A DNA stretch of 10,602 nt from DATIHT01 sp964348615 (GTDB lineage: Bacteria > Patescibacteriota > Microgenomatia > Curtissbacterales > GWA2-41-24), in the NCBI GenBank assembly GCA_964348615.1, contig CAYGDE010000023.1, forward strand, positions 1 to 10,602. The letters are read 5' to 3'. The first letter of the stretch is position 1; each line of letters begins with the position of its first letter. Under the pieces are notes generated by a model. The model saw nothing but the letters and a program-made list of their open reading frames with translations, was not told the origin of the DNA and did no database searches. The position numbers were made by a program, and so were the translations under genes. Of the stretch, positions 1 through 5,688 are shown piece after piece.

Positions 1-3
1 TAA

Positions 4-2571
4 TTATTTAAAAGCATTTTCACGTATCGCTTCAATTTCTTCTATTTCTTTTGGAAGTTTGGTAGTAGTGTAAACAAGTTTGGCAAGTGGTTGACGTACT
101 TTTATGTTGTTTTCCTTTCTTTTAGCATGCACCTCGGAAACGATTTGGCGAGCCCATTTCATGTCTTTTTCTAACTGATTGTCAATTACTTTTTCGTCAA
201 CTTTGGGCCAATCTGTTAGATGGACAGATTCGCTACCTGTGAGATTGGTATAAATTTCTTCGGTAATAAACGGAATTAGTGGGGCAATTGCTTGAGTGTA
301 TTTGGTTAAAACTTCCCACATTGTTTGGTAGGCAAAATTTTTGTCTTGCTGGTTTTTGGCAGTTGGCCCTACCCTCTCTCTCGTTCTTCTTATGTACCAG
401 AGCGACAAATCGTCCATAAAAGCAGTCATTTGAACAACTAATTCCATCGGGTCGAATTTTTCGTAACCTTTTTGAGCTAGGTTTTTAATGTTGCCGTTCA
501 AGCGGGAGATAATCCAGCGGTCGAGGATGTTTGTAGTAGGTAGTGGATAGTTGGTGGCGGGTAGCGGTGGAGTCCATCCGTCGACATTGGCATTTGTAAC
601 AAAGAAGTTGTAAACGTTCCAGTAAATCAGAAGTAAACCGCGAACTTGATTTCTGTACTGATCTTCGGAAATTACAATATCTTCACCATGAACAATTGGA
701 CTGCCCATTAAATAAAGACGCAGGGCATCGCCACCATATTTTTGTATTAATTCTTTGGGGTCGGGGTAATTGTGATAGTTTTTACTCATTTTCCTACCGT
801 CGGTTCCTAAAATTACACCTGTTACCATTACGTTTTTGAAGGCATTCGAATCAAAAAGTGCAGTTGCGATAACATGCAGCACATAAAACCAGGCACGAAT
901 TTGGCCGGTGTATTCAGTAATAAAGTCTGGGGGAAAAAATTCTTCCAGCTTAAGTTTTTCATCAAATGGAAAATGCCGCTCTGCATAAGGGGCAGACCCG
1001 GCTTCTATCCAACTGTCTAGAACTTCAGGTGTTCTTTTGGCATCTTTTTGGCATGTTTTGCACCTAACTATAATTTCGTCGATTTGGGGTTTGTGGAGGT
1101 CTTTTATCTTTTGTCCAGAAAGCTCTTCTAACTCTTTAATCGATGCCGGGACCGTTCTGTGGTTATCCGGACATTCCCAAACAGGAACAGGTGAACCCCA
1201 ATAACGGCTTCTGGAAATGCACCAATCTGGGGCATTTTCTAAACTTTTTAAATATCTTCCATATTTGAAGTGTTTAGGAAACCAATTAACAACCTCGTTG
1301 GTTTTTTGCATCTTTTCTTTTAAAGTTTGCACATTCACATACCATGCGTTTTGGGGGGCATAGTACAGGCGGGTATGGCATCTCCAGCAAAGTGGCACGT
1401 TGTGGGCAGCTTGTTCGTCTTTGTAGATAAAACCTCTTTTTGCCAAATCTTCATTTACTGCTTTGTTGGCCTTTAAATAGTACATACCGCCAAATTTGGG
1501 AACGTCCCCTTTAATTGTTCCTTCCTCGTCTACATGCATTTCGATATGAATGTTATTTTCCTGCATGGCTTTCAAATCTTCTTCTCCGTAAACTGCTATT
1601 GTTACAACTCCAGTTCCTTCTTCTGCTGTAACAAATTCCCCTGGAATTATTTCGAAGGCTTTTTTGCCCGCATCTATCTTGTAGTAGTTGTAGTGAGGTT
1701 CAAACTTTAGGCCTATTAATTTTTCGCCTTTAAATTCGTCTACTATTTCGTATGGGCCATTTAAAATTTTTATGGTTGTTTTGGCAAGAATATAGAACTC
1801 ATCGCCCTGCTTAACCTTTACATAAGTAAGCTTTGGATTAACGGCAAGTGCGGGGGTGACAATCTTGTTCCAAGGAGTAGTCGACCAAGCAAGTACATAT
1901 GTATCTTTGTCGATTTTGTATTTATAGGTGGTTGCTGCATCTTGCACTTCCTGGTAATTGTCGGCATCCATTGCCACTTCGAAATTGGAAATTGGTGTTG
2001 CGCAATGCGGACAGTAAAGGGAAACCCTGAGGCCTTTGTAGATATAGCCTTTCTCAAACATTTGAGAAAATACCCACATAACCGATTCCATATATGGCAG
2101 GTCCATGGTTTTGTAAGCTTTTTGGAAATCTACCCATCTGCCAATATGGTCTATGTACCATGCCCACTCCGATGAAGTTTCGGCAACATACAGTTTGCAT
2201 TCTTCGATGAATTTCCCAACGCCAATTTTTTCTTCGATGTCTTTTTTCCTTGTAATACCAAGTTTATCTTCGACTTTGTTTTCTGCTGGCAGACCATGAC
2301 AATCCCAACCCCATACCCTGCGAACATGGTATCCATTCATAGTTTTGTAGCGGGGAAAAATGTCTTTTGGGATACTGATTAGAAGTGTTCCGTAATGTGG
2401 AAGACCGGTGATAAATGGTGGTCCGTCCAGAAAATTCCAATCCCCTTTTGGTGAGTTTTTCTCAAGCGATTTTTCAAAAATTTTATTTTCTTTCCAATAC
2501 TTCAGGATTCCCTCTTCCAACTGTGGAAAATCCACATGTGTATCAACTGCTTTGAATTTGGTTTTGTTCAT
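4..2571 (-). CDS. ileS: Isoleucyl-tRNA synthetase, type 2 (eukaryote-like), C-terminus short
   Basis: It charges tRNA-Ile with isoleucine in the cytoplasm (class I synthetase). The ATG at 2571 gives 855 residues. The HIGH-type motif sits in GLPHYGTLL (residues 56-64) and the KMSKS loop reads KMSKN (594-598). WGWDCHGLP is at 87-95. The CP1 editing insert spans roughly 200-400. Cysteine pairs that could bind zinc are C187/C190, C395/C398 and C504/C507. An anticodon-binding helical domain with WYIRRTRER (725-733) follows, then VRQPLAKLV (825-833). Type 2 enzymes usually run to about 950-1050 residues, so 100 or more C-terminal residues appear to be missing: a TAA lies at 4-6, right at the window edge. 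Key editing residues are changed (see findings). No SD is visible; a TATAAT box stands 11 nt before the ATG. It is divergent from the VTT gene. The identification is firm; the short end could be real, a frameshift or an assembly-edge error. Confidence 0.96.
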   Translation of the reverse strand: MNKTKFKAVDTHVDFPQLEEGILKYWKENKIFEKSLEKNSPKGDWNFLDGPPFITGLPHYGTLLISIPKDIFPRYKTMNGYHVRRVWGWDCHGLPAENKVEDKLGITRKKDIEEKIGVGKFIEECKLYVAETSSEWAWYIDHIGRWVDFQKAYKTMDLPYMESVMWVFSQMFEKGYIYKGLRVSLYCPHCATPISNFEVAMDADNYQEVQDAATTYKYKIDKDTYVLAWSTTPWNKIVTPALAVNPKLTYVKVKQGDEFYILAKTTIKILNGPYEIVDEFKGEKLIGLKFEPHYNYYKIDAGKKAFEIIPGEFVTAEEGTGVVTIAVYGEEDLKAMQENNIHIEMHVDEEGTIKGDVPKFGGMYYLKANKAVNEDLAKRGFIYKDEQAAHNVPLCWRCHTRLYYAPQNAWYVNVQTLKEKMQKTNEVVNWFPKHFKYGRYLKSLENAPDWCISRSRYWGSPVPVWECPDNHRTVPASIKELEELSGQKIKDLHKPQIDEIIVRCKTCQKDAKRTPEVLDSWIEAGSAPYAERHFPFDEKLKLEEFFPPDFITEYTGQIRAWFYVLHVIATALFDSNAFKNVMVTGVILGTDGRKMSKNYHNYPDPKELIQKYGGDALRLYLMGSPIVHGEDIVISEDQYRNQVRGLLLIYWNVYNFFVTNANVDGWTPPLPATNYPLPTTNILDRWIISRLNGNIKNLAQKGYEKFDPMELVVQMTAFMDDLSLWYIRRTRERVGPTAKNQQDKNFAYQTMWEVLTKYTQAIAPLIPFITEEIYTNLTGSESVHLTDWPKVDEKVIDNQLEKDMKWARQIVSEVHAKRKENNIKVRQPLAKLVYTTTKLPKEIEEIEAIRENAFK

Positions 2572-2576
2572 GATGC

Positions 2577-2607
2577 TTGATAATTATATCGTTAATTTGC
2601 CTATAAT
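2577..2607 (+). promoter_or_regulatory. Promoter for the VTT-domain gene, probably leaderless
   Basis: TTGATA (2577-2582), a 19-bp spacer and TATAAT (2602-2607) lie directly before the ATG at 2614. Only 6 nt separate the -10 box from the ATG, so transcription should start at or within a base or two of the start codon. No SD is present. This promoter interleaves with the opposing ileS promoter. Confidence 0.6.
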
Positions 2608-2611
2608 TGCA
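2583..2611 (-). promoter_or_regulatory. ileS: Candidate ileS promoter
   Basis: A perfect TATAAT on the minus strand (plus 2583-2588) lies 11 nt before the ileS ATG, which would give a leader of only a few nucleotides. The -35 position (plus 2606-2611) reads TGCAAT, a poor match. The call therefore rests mainly on the -10 box and on the very short divergent gap. Confidence 0.45.
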
Positions 2612-2613
2612 GT

Positions 2614-3261
2614 ATGGCTGTGTTTAAAGTAGATACCCGCGCGCAAATTTTGACGTTTGCAATTATTGCAATTTCTGCAGGGCTTTTTTTTGCCGGTAAG
2701 CAAATTTCTCAAGAATCAATTCAAAATTTTGTGGTGAGTGCCGGGCCGTGGGCGCCAATTGTATATATTTTACTTCACCAGGCTAGTTATATTTTTGCTC
2801 CAATTTCTGGTTACCCTTTTTTGATTGTAGGGTTTTATCTTTTTGGGGATACAACAATTGCATACAACTTTATAGTGGCAATTTCCGGATCTTCTTTTAA
2901 TTTTTTAATCGCAAAGCGCTGGGGCAGACCAATCGTTTCAAGATTTGCCGGCAGGGAATCTTTGGCAGAAATTGATAAGATTTCAAAAGAATATGGTTTG
3001 GGAATGCTTTTTGTACTACGGCTTTTTTTGATAGGACTTGGAGATTTTATTTCGTATGGTTACGGCCTAACGCCAATTAAATTTTCCAAATTTATAACTG
3101 TCAGTACTATCGCTATGATTCCGGGCTATACCTTGTGGTATTTTCTTGCTGTCAAAACCGGCAATATTGAACAGTTTTTAGGCCTTTCGGTGTTTTTGAC
3201 ATTTGCAGCAAGTGGAATATTTTTTGCAGGCCATTTCCTTTTAAAAAAGTTTAAACACTAA
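2614..3261 (+). CDS. VTT-domain (TVP38/TMEM64, DedA-related) membrane protein
   Basis: This 215-residue integral membrane protein belongs to the VTT family (TVP38/TMEM64, SNARE-associated Golgi type). Distant relatives are lipid scramblase or flippase-like proteins; the substrate here cannot be told. The family pattern is clear: GPWAPIVYILLH (44-55), then the re-entrant-type APISGYPFLIVGFYLFG (62-78). A small-residue helix with the family's IAKRWGRPIV (99-108) follows. After it come a soluble loop, RLFLIGLGDFISYGYGLTPIKF (136-157), and two final helices. Membrane segments lie roughly at 11-28, 45-76, 82-101, 131-150, 160-182 and 188-208, with a basic tail KKFKH. The ATG is supported by a -10 box 6 nt upstream. 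It converges on the MFS gene with a 22-bp gap. In that gap only a weak A/T-only inverted repeat (AAAATT...AATTTT) is visible. Confidence 0.88.
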   Translation: MAVFKVDTRAQILTFAIIAISAGLFFAGKQISQESIQNFVVSAGPWAPIVYILLHQASYIFAPISGYPFLIVGFYLFGDTTIAYNFIVAISGSSFNFLIAKRWGRPIVSRFAGRESLAEIDKISKEYGLGMLFVLRLFLIGLGDFISYGYGLTPIKFSKFITVSTIAMIPGYTLWYFLAVKTGNIEQFLGLSVFLTFAASGIFFAGHFLLKKFKH

Positions 3262-3283
3262 AAAATTGAGTTTTCGGAGAATT

Positions 3284-4582
3284 TTAATCTTGCTTTGAAA
3301 GATTTGCAAAAGTGCCTCTTACCCAAAAGATTAATCCTACTACCAGCATTGCGGCACCGCCTAAACCTATTGTGAATATCGCGGAAGTTTTGTGGGCAAT
3401 AAGCCCTGCAATCTCATTACCAACAGGCATCATGCCAACAAAAAGAGTGATGTAAACTGCCATAACACGAGCTCGCATAACATCTGGAGAGTTTAGTTGA
3501 ACTAGGGTGTTGAGAGTCGAAACCATCATTAAAAGCCCAAAACCGGTAATGAACAAAAGTACATGGGCGAAAATAAAATCCCTATTCAAAGAAAAGAATA
3601 TCAACCCCAAGCTTGATATTGTCAGACCAAACTTTATAAGGGGAGTCTTGTTTTCCTTCTTTGAATTTGCAGAAGTGAAAATGGCGCCAAAGAGGCTGCC
3701 TGCTCCTGCTGCAGAAAGTAAAGTTCCAAAACCTTGCGCTCCACTTGCATAAACTTTTTCGGCAACTACCGGCATGAGTGTTTGAAAAGGCCAAATGAAA
3801 ATTGCCGAAAAAAATGCCAGCATTATGAAGTTAATAATTTTTGGGTGAGTTAGGGAAAATTTAATTCCTTGCTTTAAAGATTCCAAAGGGTGGGTTTCCA
3901 TGTCAGCTTTGGAGATAAAAATAGGCTTAATGTAAAGTATTGCCCAAATGCCGGCTATATAGCTTATGGCATTTAGAATAAATGGCCAGCCTACCGAAAA
4001 TGAAGCGATGATAATTCCGGCAACTGCAGGCCCAATAAAACGGGCTGCGTTGAAAATTGCATTATTGATGGGGATTGCAGAAGCCAAATCGCGCTTACCA
4101 ACCATTTCTAAAATAAAGGTTAGTCTTGTTGGCAGATCGACAGAACTAACAATGCCGTTTATAAAAACCAAAACTAAAATAATAGGAATGGTAATTGTGT
4201 TGGTGAGGGTTAAAATGCCAATTATAAGCGCAATTGCAGCTTCTGCAATTTGGGTGTAAATTAGTAATTTTTGCTTATTTGCCTTGTCGATAAAAACCCC
4301 AGCAAAGGTTGTGAAAATTAAAAAAGGAATTCCTCCGACTGCCGCCACTGTTCCAACCCAAAATACCGAATGGGTTAGCTCAAAAACCAGCCAGCTCATG
4401 GCTACCTGGTGCATCCAGAAACCAGTTACCGAGATAACTTGGCCCACAAAATATGCTTGGAAATTTCTATGGGCAAAGGCTGGGAAAATAGACAGTAATT
4501 TTGGCGGTAATTTTAGCGGTGCGGCGCCGGTTGTTAATGCCAGTTCGAGATTTTCTTCCAGAATAATATCGTTTTTTTTCAT
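3284..4582 (-). CDS. Major facilitator superfamily exporter, EntS-like (MFS_3 group)
   Basis: A 12-helix transporter of the MFS_3 group, whose studied member EntS exports enterobactin; many relatives are called drug or metabolite exporters. The substrate here is unknown. From the ATG at 4582 it has 432 residues. AHRNFQAYFVGQVISVTGFWMHQVAMSWLVF (residues 37-67) is the typical first-helix region. A motif A-like loop GVFIDKANKQK falls at 95-105, DLPTRLTFILEMV at 149-161, and FNAARFIGPAVAGI at 177-190. The frame also opens at a TTG at 4606, which would add eight residues. I prefer the ATG because the TTG sits inside a perfect palindrome (4592-4606) that looks regulatory, and no SD supports either. 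It lies downstream of the 62-residue gene on the same strand, but a hairpin between them argues against simple co-transcription. Confidence 0.9.
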   Translation of the reverse strand: MKKNDIILEENLELALTTGAAPLKLPPKLLSIFPAFAHRNFQAYFVGQVISVTGFWMHQVAMSWLVFELTHSVFWVGTVAAVGGIPFLIFTTFAGVFIDKANKQKLLIYTQIAEAAIALIIGILTLTNTITIPIILVLVFINGIVSSVDLPTRLTFILEMVGKRDLASAIPINNAIFNAARFIGPAVAGIIIASFSVGWPFILNAISYIAGIWAILYIKPIFISKADMETHPLESLKQGIKFSLTHPKIINFIMLAFFSAIFIWPFQTLMPVVAEKVYASGAQGFGTLLSAAGAGSLFGAIFTSANSKKENKTPLIKFGLTISSLGLIFFSLNRDFIFAHVLLFITGFGLLMMVSTLNTLVQLNSPDVMRARVMAVYITLFVGMMPVGNEIAGLIAHKTSAIFTIGLGGAAMLVVGLIFWVRGTFANLSKQD

Positions 4583-4591
4583 AATCTTTTT

Positions 4592-4619
4592 TTGGAAATT
4601 TTCCAACAGAAATATTTCT
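4592..4619. repeat. Two adjacent palindromes upstream of the MFS gene
   Basis: TTGGAAA-T-TTTCCAA (4592-4606) is a perfect 7-1-7 inverted repeat. AGAAATATTTCT (4608-4619) is a perfect 12-bp palindrome one base away. Both lie in the leader of the leftward MFS gene, 10 to 37 nt before its ATG. They could be operator half-sites for a repressor controlling the exporter, or short RNA hairpins affecting translation. The sequences are seen directly; the function is inferred. Confidence 0.55.
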
Positions 4620-4650
4620 CGTTTAGAGAAAGAGGAAATATATTACACGT

Positions 4651-4686
4651 ATGGTAAATAAAAAGGACTTAGCCTTTGTTTACCAT
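4651..4686 (-). terminator. Hairpin over the end of the 62-residue gene, terminator-like
   Basis: Outer arms ATGGTAAA (4651-4658) and TTTACCAT (4679-4686) and inner arms AAAGG (4662-4666) and CCTTT (4673-4677) close a 6-nt loop. On the minus strand the inner stem is followed by TTATTT, as in a modest intrinsic terminator. It includes the last codons and the stop of the 62-residue gene. It would end or attenuate that transcript before the MFS gene. Confidence 0.5.
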
Positions 4687-4857
4687 CATGTCGTAAGCAA
4701 TGCCGGCAACTAAAACAATAACACCGAGAACCAATGCATTTGCTGCAACCGCCGGAATAAGAGTAGAAAGAATAAGTGCAAGTCCTGCGCCGGTTACCAT
4801 GTGGGCAATGGAATGAGGTTTCATGCATTCTTTCATCATTTTGTCCATGCTAGCCAT
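4669..4857 (-). CDS. Small Met/Cys/His-rich membrane protein, unknown family
   Basis: I do not recognise this 62-residue protein as a named family. Residues 1-20 are unusually rich in possible metal ligands: M1, M4, M7, M8, C11, M12, H15, H19 and M20. Two short hydrophobic helices follow (about 20-38 and 40-57), with A/G/L/V composition and a Pro between them, ending DMMVNKG; this would form a membrane hairpin. The gene is well supported by a full consensus SD, AAAGGAGGTGAT, ending 6 nt before the ATG, and by a TTGACA promoter. It is divergent from the DUF1761 gene and shares a symmetric control region with it, so the two are probably expressed together. A frame overlapping it at 4643-4828 is only a shadow. 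Confidence 0.75.
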   Translation of the reverse strand: MASMDKMMKECMKPHSIAHMVTGAGLALILSTLIPAVAANALVLGVIVLVAGIAYDMMVNKG

Positions 4858-4863
4858 ATTAAT

Positions 4864-4875
4864 ATCACCTCCTTT
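4864..4875 (-). promoter_or_regulatory. Consensus ribosome binding site, 62-residue gene
   Basis: On the minus strand it reads AAAGGAGGTGAT, fully complementary to the usual 16S 3' end, and ends 6 nt before the ATG at 4857. It fixes that start. Most other genes in the window lack such a site. Confidence 0.88.
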
Positions 4876-4880
4876 ATTTA

Positions 4881-4909
4881 ACTTTAGATCCGGAAATGTC
4901 TGATGTCAA
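4881..4909 (-). promoter_or_regulatory. Leftward promoter of the symmetric divergent region
   Basis: On the minus strand there is a perfect TTGACA (plus 4904-4909), a 17-bp spacer, and TAAAGT (plus 4881-4886), which matches TATAAT at 4 of 6 bases. The expected start is near 4874, at the SD itself. The -35, spacer length and -10 are identical to those of the rightward promoter. Confidence 0.65.
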
Positions 4910-4926
4910 TCTGGCGATTGTGACTG

Positions 4927-4955
4927 TTGACAGGCAAATAATGTAGATCTAAAGT
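4927..4955 (+). promoter_or_regulatory. Rightward promoter of the symmetric divergent region
   Basis: TTGACA (4927-4932), a 17-bp spacer and TAAAGT (4950-4955). The expected start is near 4962, giving a leader of about 24 nt that contains the SD. It mirrors the leftward promoter exactly in box sequence and spacing. Confidence 0.68.
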
Positions 4956-4968
4956 TAAATTACTAAGT

Positions 4969-4980
4969 AAAGGAGGTGAT
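4969..4980 (+). promoter_or_regulatory. Consensus ribosome binding site, DUF1761 gene
   Basis: AAAGGAGGTGAT ends 5 nt before the ATG at 4986 and fixes that start. It is the same 12 bases as the SD of the divergent 62-residue gene. Confidence 0.88.
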
Positions 4981-4985
4981 TTAAA

Positions 4986-5411
4986 ATGTTTTCAGAGTTT
5001 GGAGTATCAGTTAATTTATTAGCAGTTGCTGTTGCAGCTGTTTTTAACATGGCAATAGGTTTTGTCTGGTATTCGATGTCGGTTTTTGGTAAACCATGGA
5101 TGAAAATGTTAGGACTGACAAAAGACGATTTGGAAAAAGCCAAAGGCGAGATGGGGCCAAAATACGGAATTATGGTTGTTGCTTCCTTGGTTATGGCTTG
5201 TGTCTTGGCGGGAATCATTCAACTTGCCGGTTCCAATACCGTTTTTGGTGGAGCAAAAGTCGGCTTTGCAGTTTGGCTTGGATTTGTAGCGACAATTGGT
5301 CTTAACTCGTATATTTTCGAGAAAAAACCACTAAACCTATACTTTATAAACGTCGGCTATTATCTAGTCGCTCTTGTTGTGCAAGGTGCTATTTTGGCAA
5401 TGATGGGATAG
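4986..5411 (+). CDS. DUF1761 family integral membrane protein
   Basis: This 141-residue protein matches the DUF1761 pattern as I know it. It starts with VNLLAVAVAAVFNMAIGFVWYS (9-30), followed by FGKPWMKMLGLTKDDLEKAK (34-53). The second half has a membrane segment with GFAVWLGFVAT (91-101), then FEKKPLNLYFINVGYYLVALVVQGAILAMM. Four membrane helices fall at roughly 8-32, 60-80, 88-110 and 117-140. The molecular function of the family is not known. A consensus SD and a TTGACA promoter support the start and suggest strong expression. It is divergent from the 62-residue membrane gene with a mirrored control region. Its TAG stop is the last three bases before the first scaffold gap, so its downstream context is lost. 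Confidence 0.88.
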   Translation: MFSEFGVSVNLLAVAVAAVFNMAIGFVWYSMSVFGKPWMKMLGLTKDDLEKAKGEMGPKYGIMVVASLVMACVLAGIIQLAGSNTVFGGAKVGFAVWLGFVATIGLNSYIFEKKPLNLYFINVGYYLVALVVQGAILAMMG

Positions 5412-5511
5412 NNNNNNNNNNNNNNNNNNNNNNNNNNNNNNNNNNNNNNNNNNNNNNNNNNNNNNNNNNNNNNNNNNNNNNNNNNNNNNNNNNNNNNNNN
5501 NNNNNNNNNNN
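5412..5511. other. Scaffold gap (100 N)
   Basis: Exactly 100 N, the usual placeholder for a gap of unknown length. The true distance between the DUF1761 gene and the sequence to the right is therefore unknown, and genes may be missing here. Confidence 0.99.
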
Positions 5512-5688
5512 ATTCCTAAGTCATCTACCCTTCTTAGGTTCAAATTAACAAGCCCCCCGAAGATTAGACTTACCATTCTTGAGTCATCAAAAGGTATAGT
5601 AAGAATAACTCGGTGATTATGGATATTGCAACTTTTATCGTCAGTGAATCACTGATATAAAATAGGGACGTGTGAGATTCTAAACGCC
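5512..5688. other. Gap-adjacent stretch without a confident gene
   Basis: These 177 bp hold two overlapping open frames that both run into the gap. A rightward one starts inside the gap and ends at TGA 5614-5616; its visible part is 34 residues beginning IPKSSTLLRF. A leftward one could start at the ATG at 5576 (MVSLIFGGLVNLNLRRVDDL) and continue into the gap. Neither is recognisable and they cannot both be real, so one may be the end of a gene lost in the gap. The rest holds a perfect palindrome (5641-5655). Confidence 0.4.
5641..5655. repeat. Perfect 15-bp palindrome
   Basis: TCAGTGA-A-TCACTGA is a perfect 7-1-7 inverted repeat, 33 bp past the stop of the leftward Arg/Trp-rich gene. No U-run follows it on the minus strand, so it does not look like an intrinsic terminator. 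It could be a protein-binding site, or an RNA hairpin that ends or protects a transcript. Confidence 0.6.

Larger units (their letters stand above)
4876..4960. repeat. Inverted repeat at the core of a divergent promoter pair
   Basis: ATTTAACTTTAGATC (4876-4890) and GATCTAAAGTTAAAT (4946-4960) are perfect 15-bp reverse complements around a centre at 4918. The two TTGACA boxes (4904-4909 in reverse, 4927-4932 forward) sit on the same centre. Outside the arms both sides also carry the same 12-bp SD, with 8 extra bases (4961-4968) on the right. Between arms and -35 boxes the spacers differ in sequence. A smaller inverted pair, CAATC (4907-4911) and GATTG (4916-4920), lies near the middle and could be an operator. 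Confidence 0.85.

Noticed and set aside
1818..2632. Several open frames of 60-80 residues on both strands inside ileS
   Set aside because: They lie wholly or largely within the ileS coding sequence, have no recognisable protein features and no promoter or SD; they are shadows.
3262..3283. A terminator between the VTT and MFS genes
   Set aside because: Only a six-pair A/T stem (AAAATT...AATTTT) with a 12-nt loop is available, which is too weak to call.
3507..4661. Rightward frames of 81-125 residues opposite the MFS gene
   Set aside because: They are antisense to a clear 12-helix transporter and have no family features or start signals.
4643..4828. A 61-residue frame overlapping the 62-residue membrane gene
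   Set aside because: It is out of frame with the gene that owns the consensus SD, and its Cys/Arg/Ser mix looks like a shifted reading.
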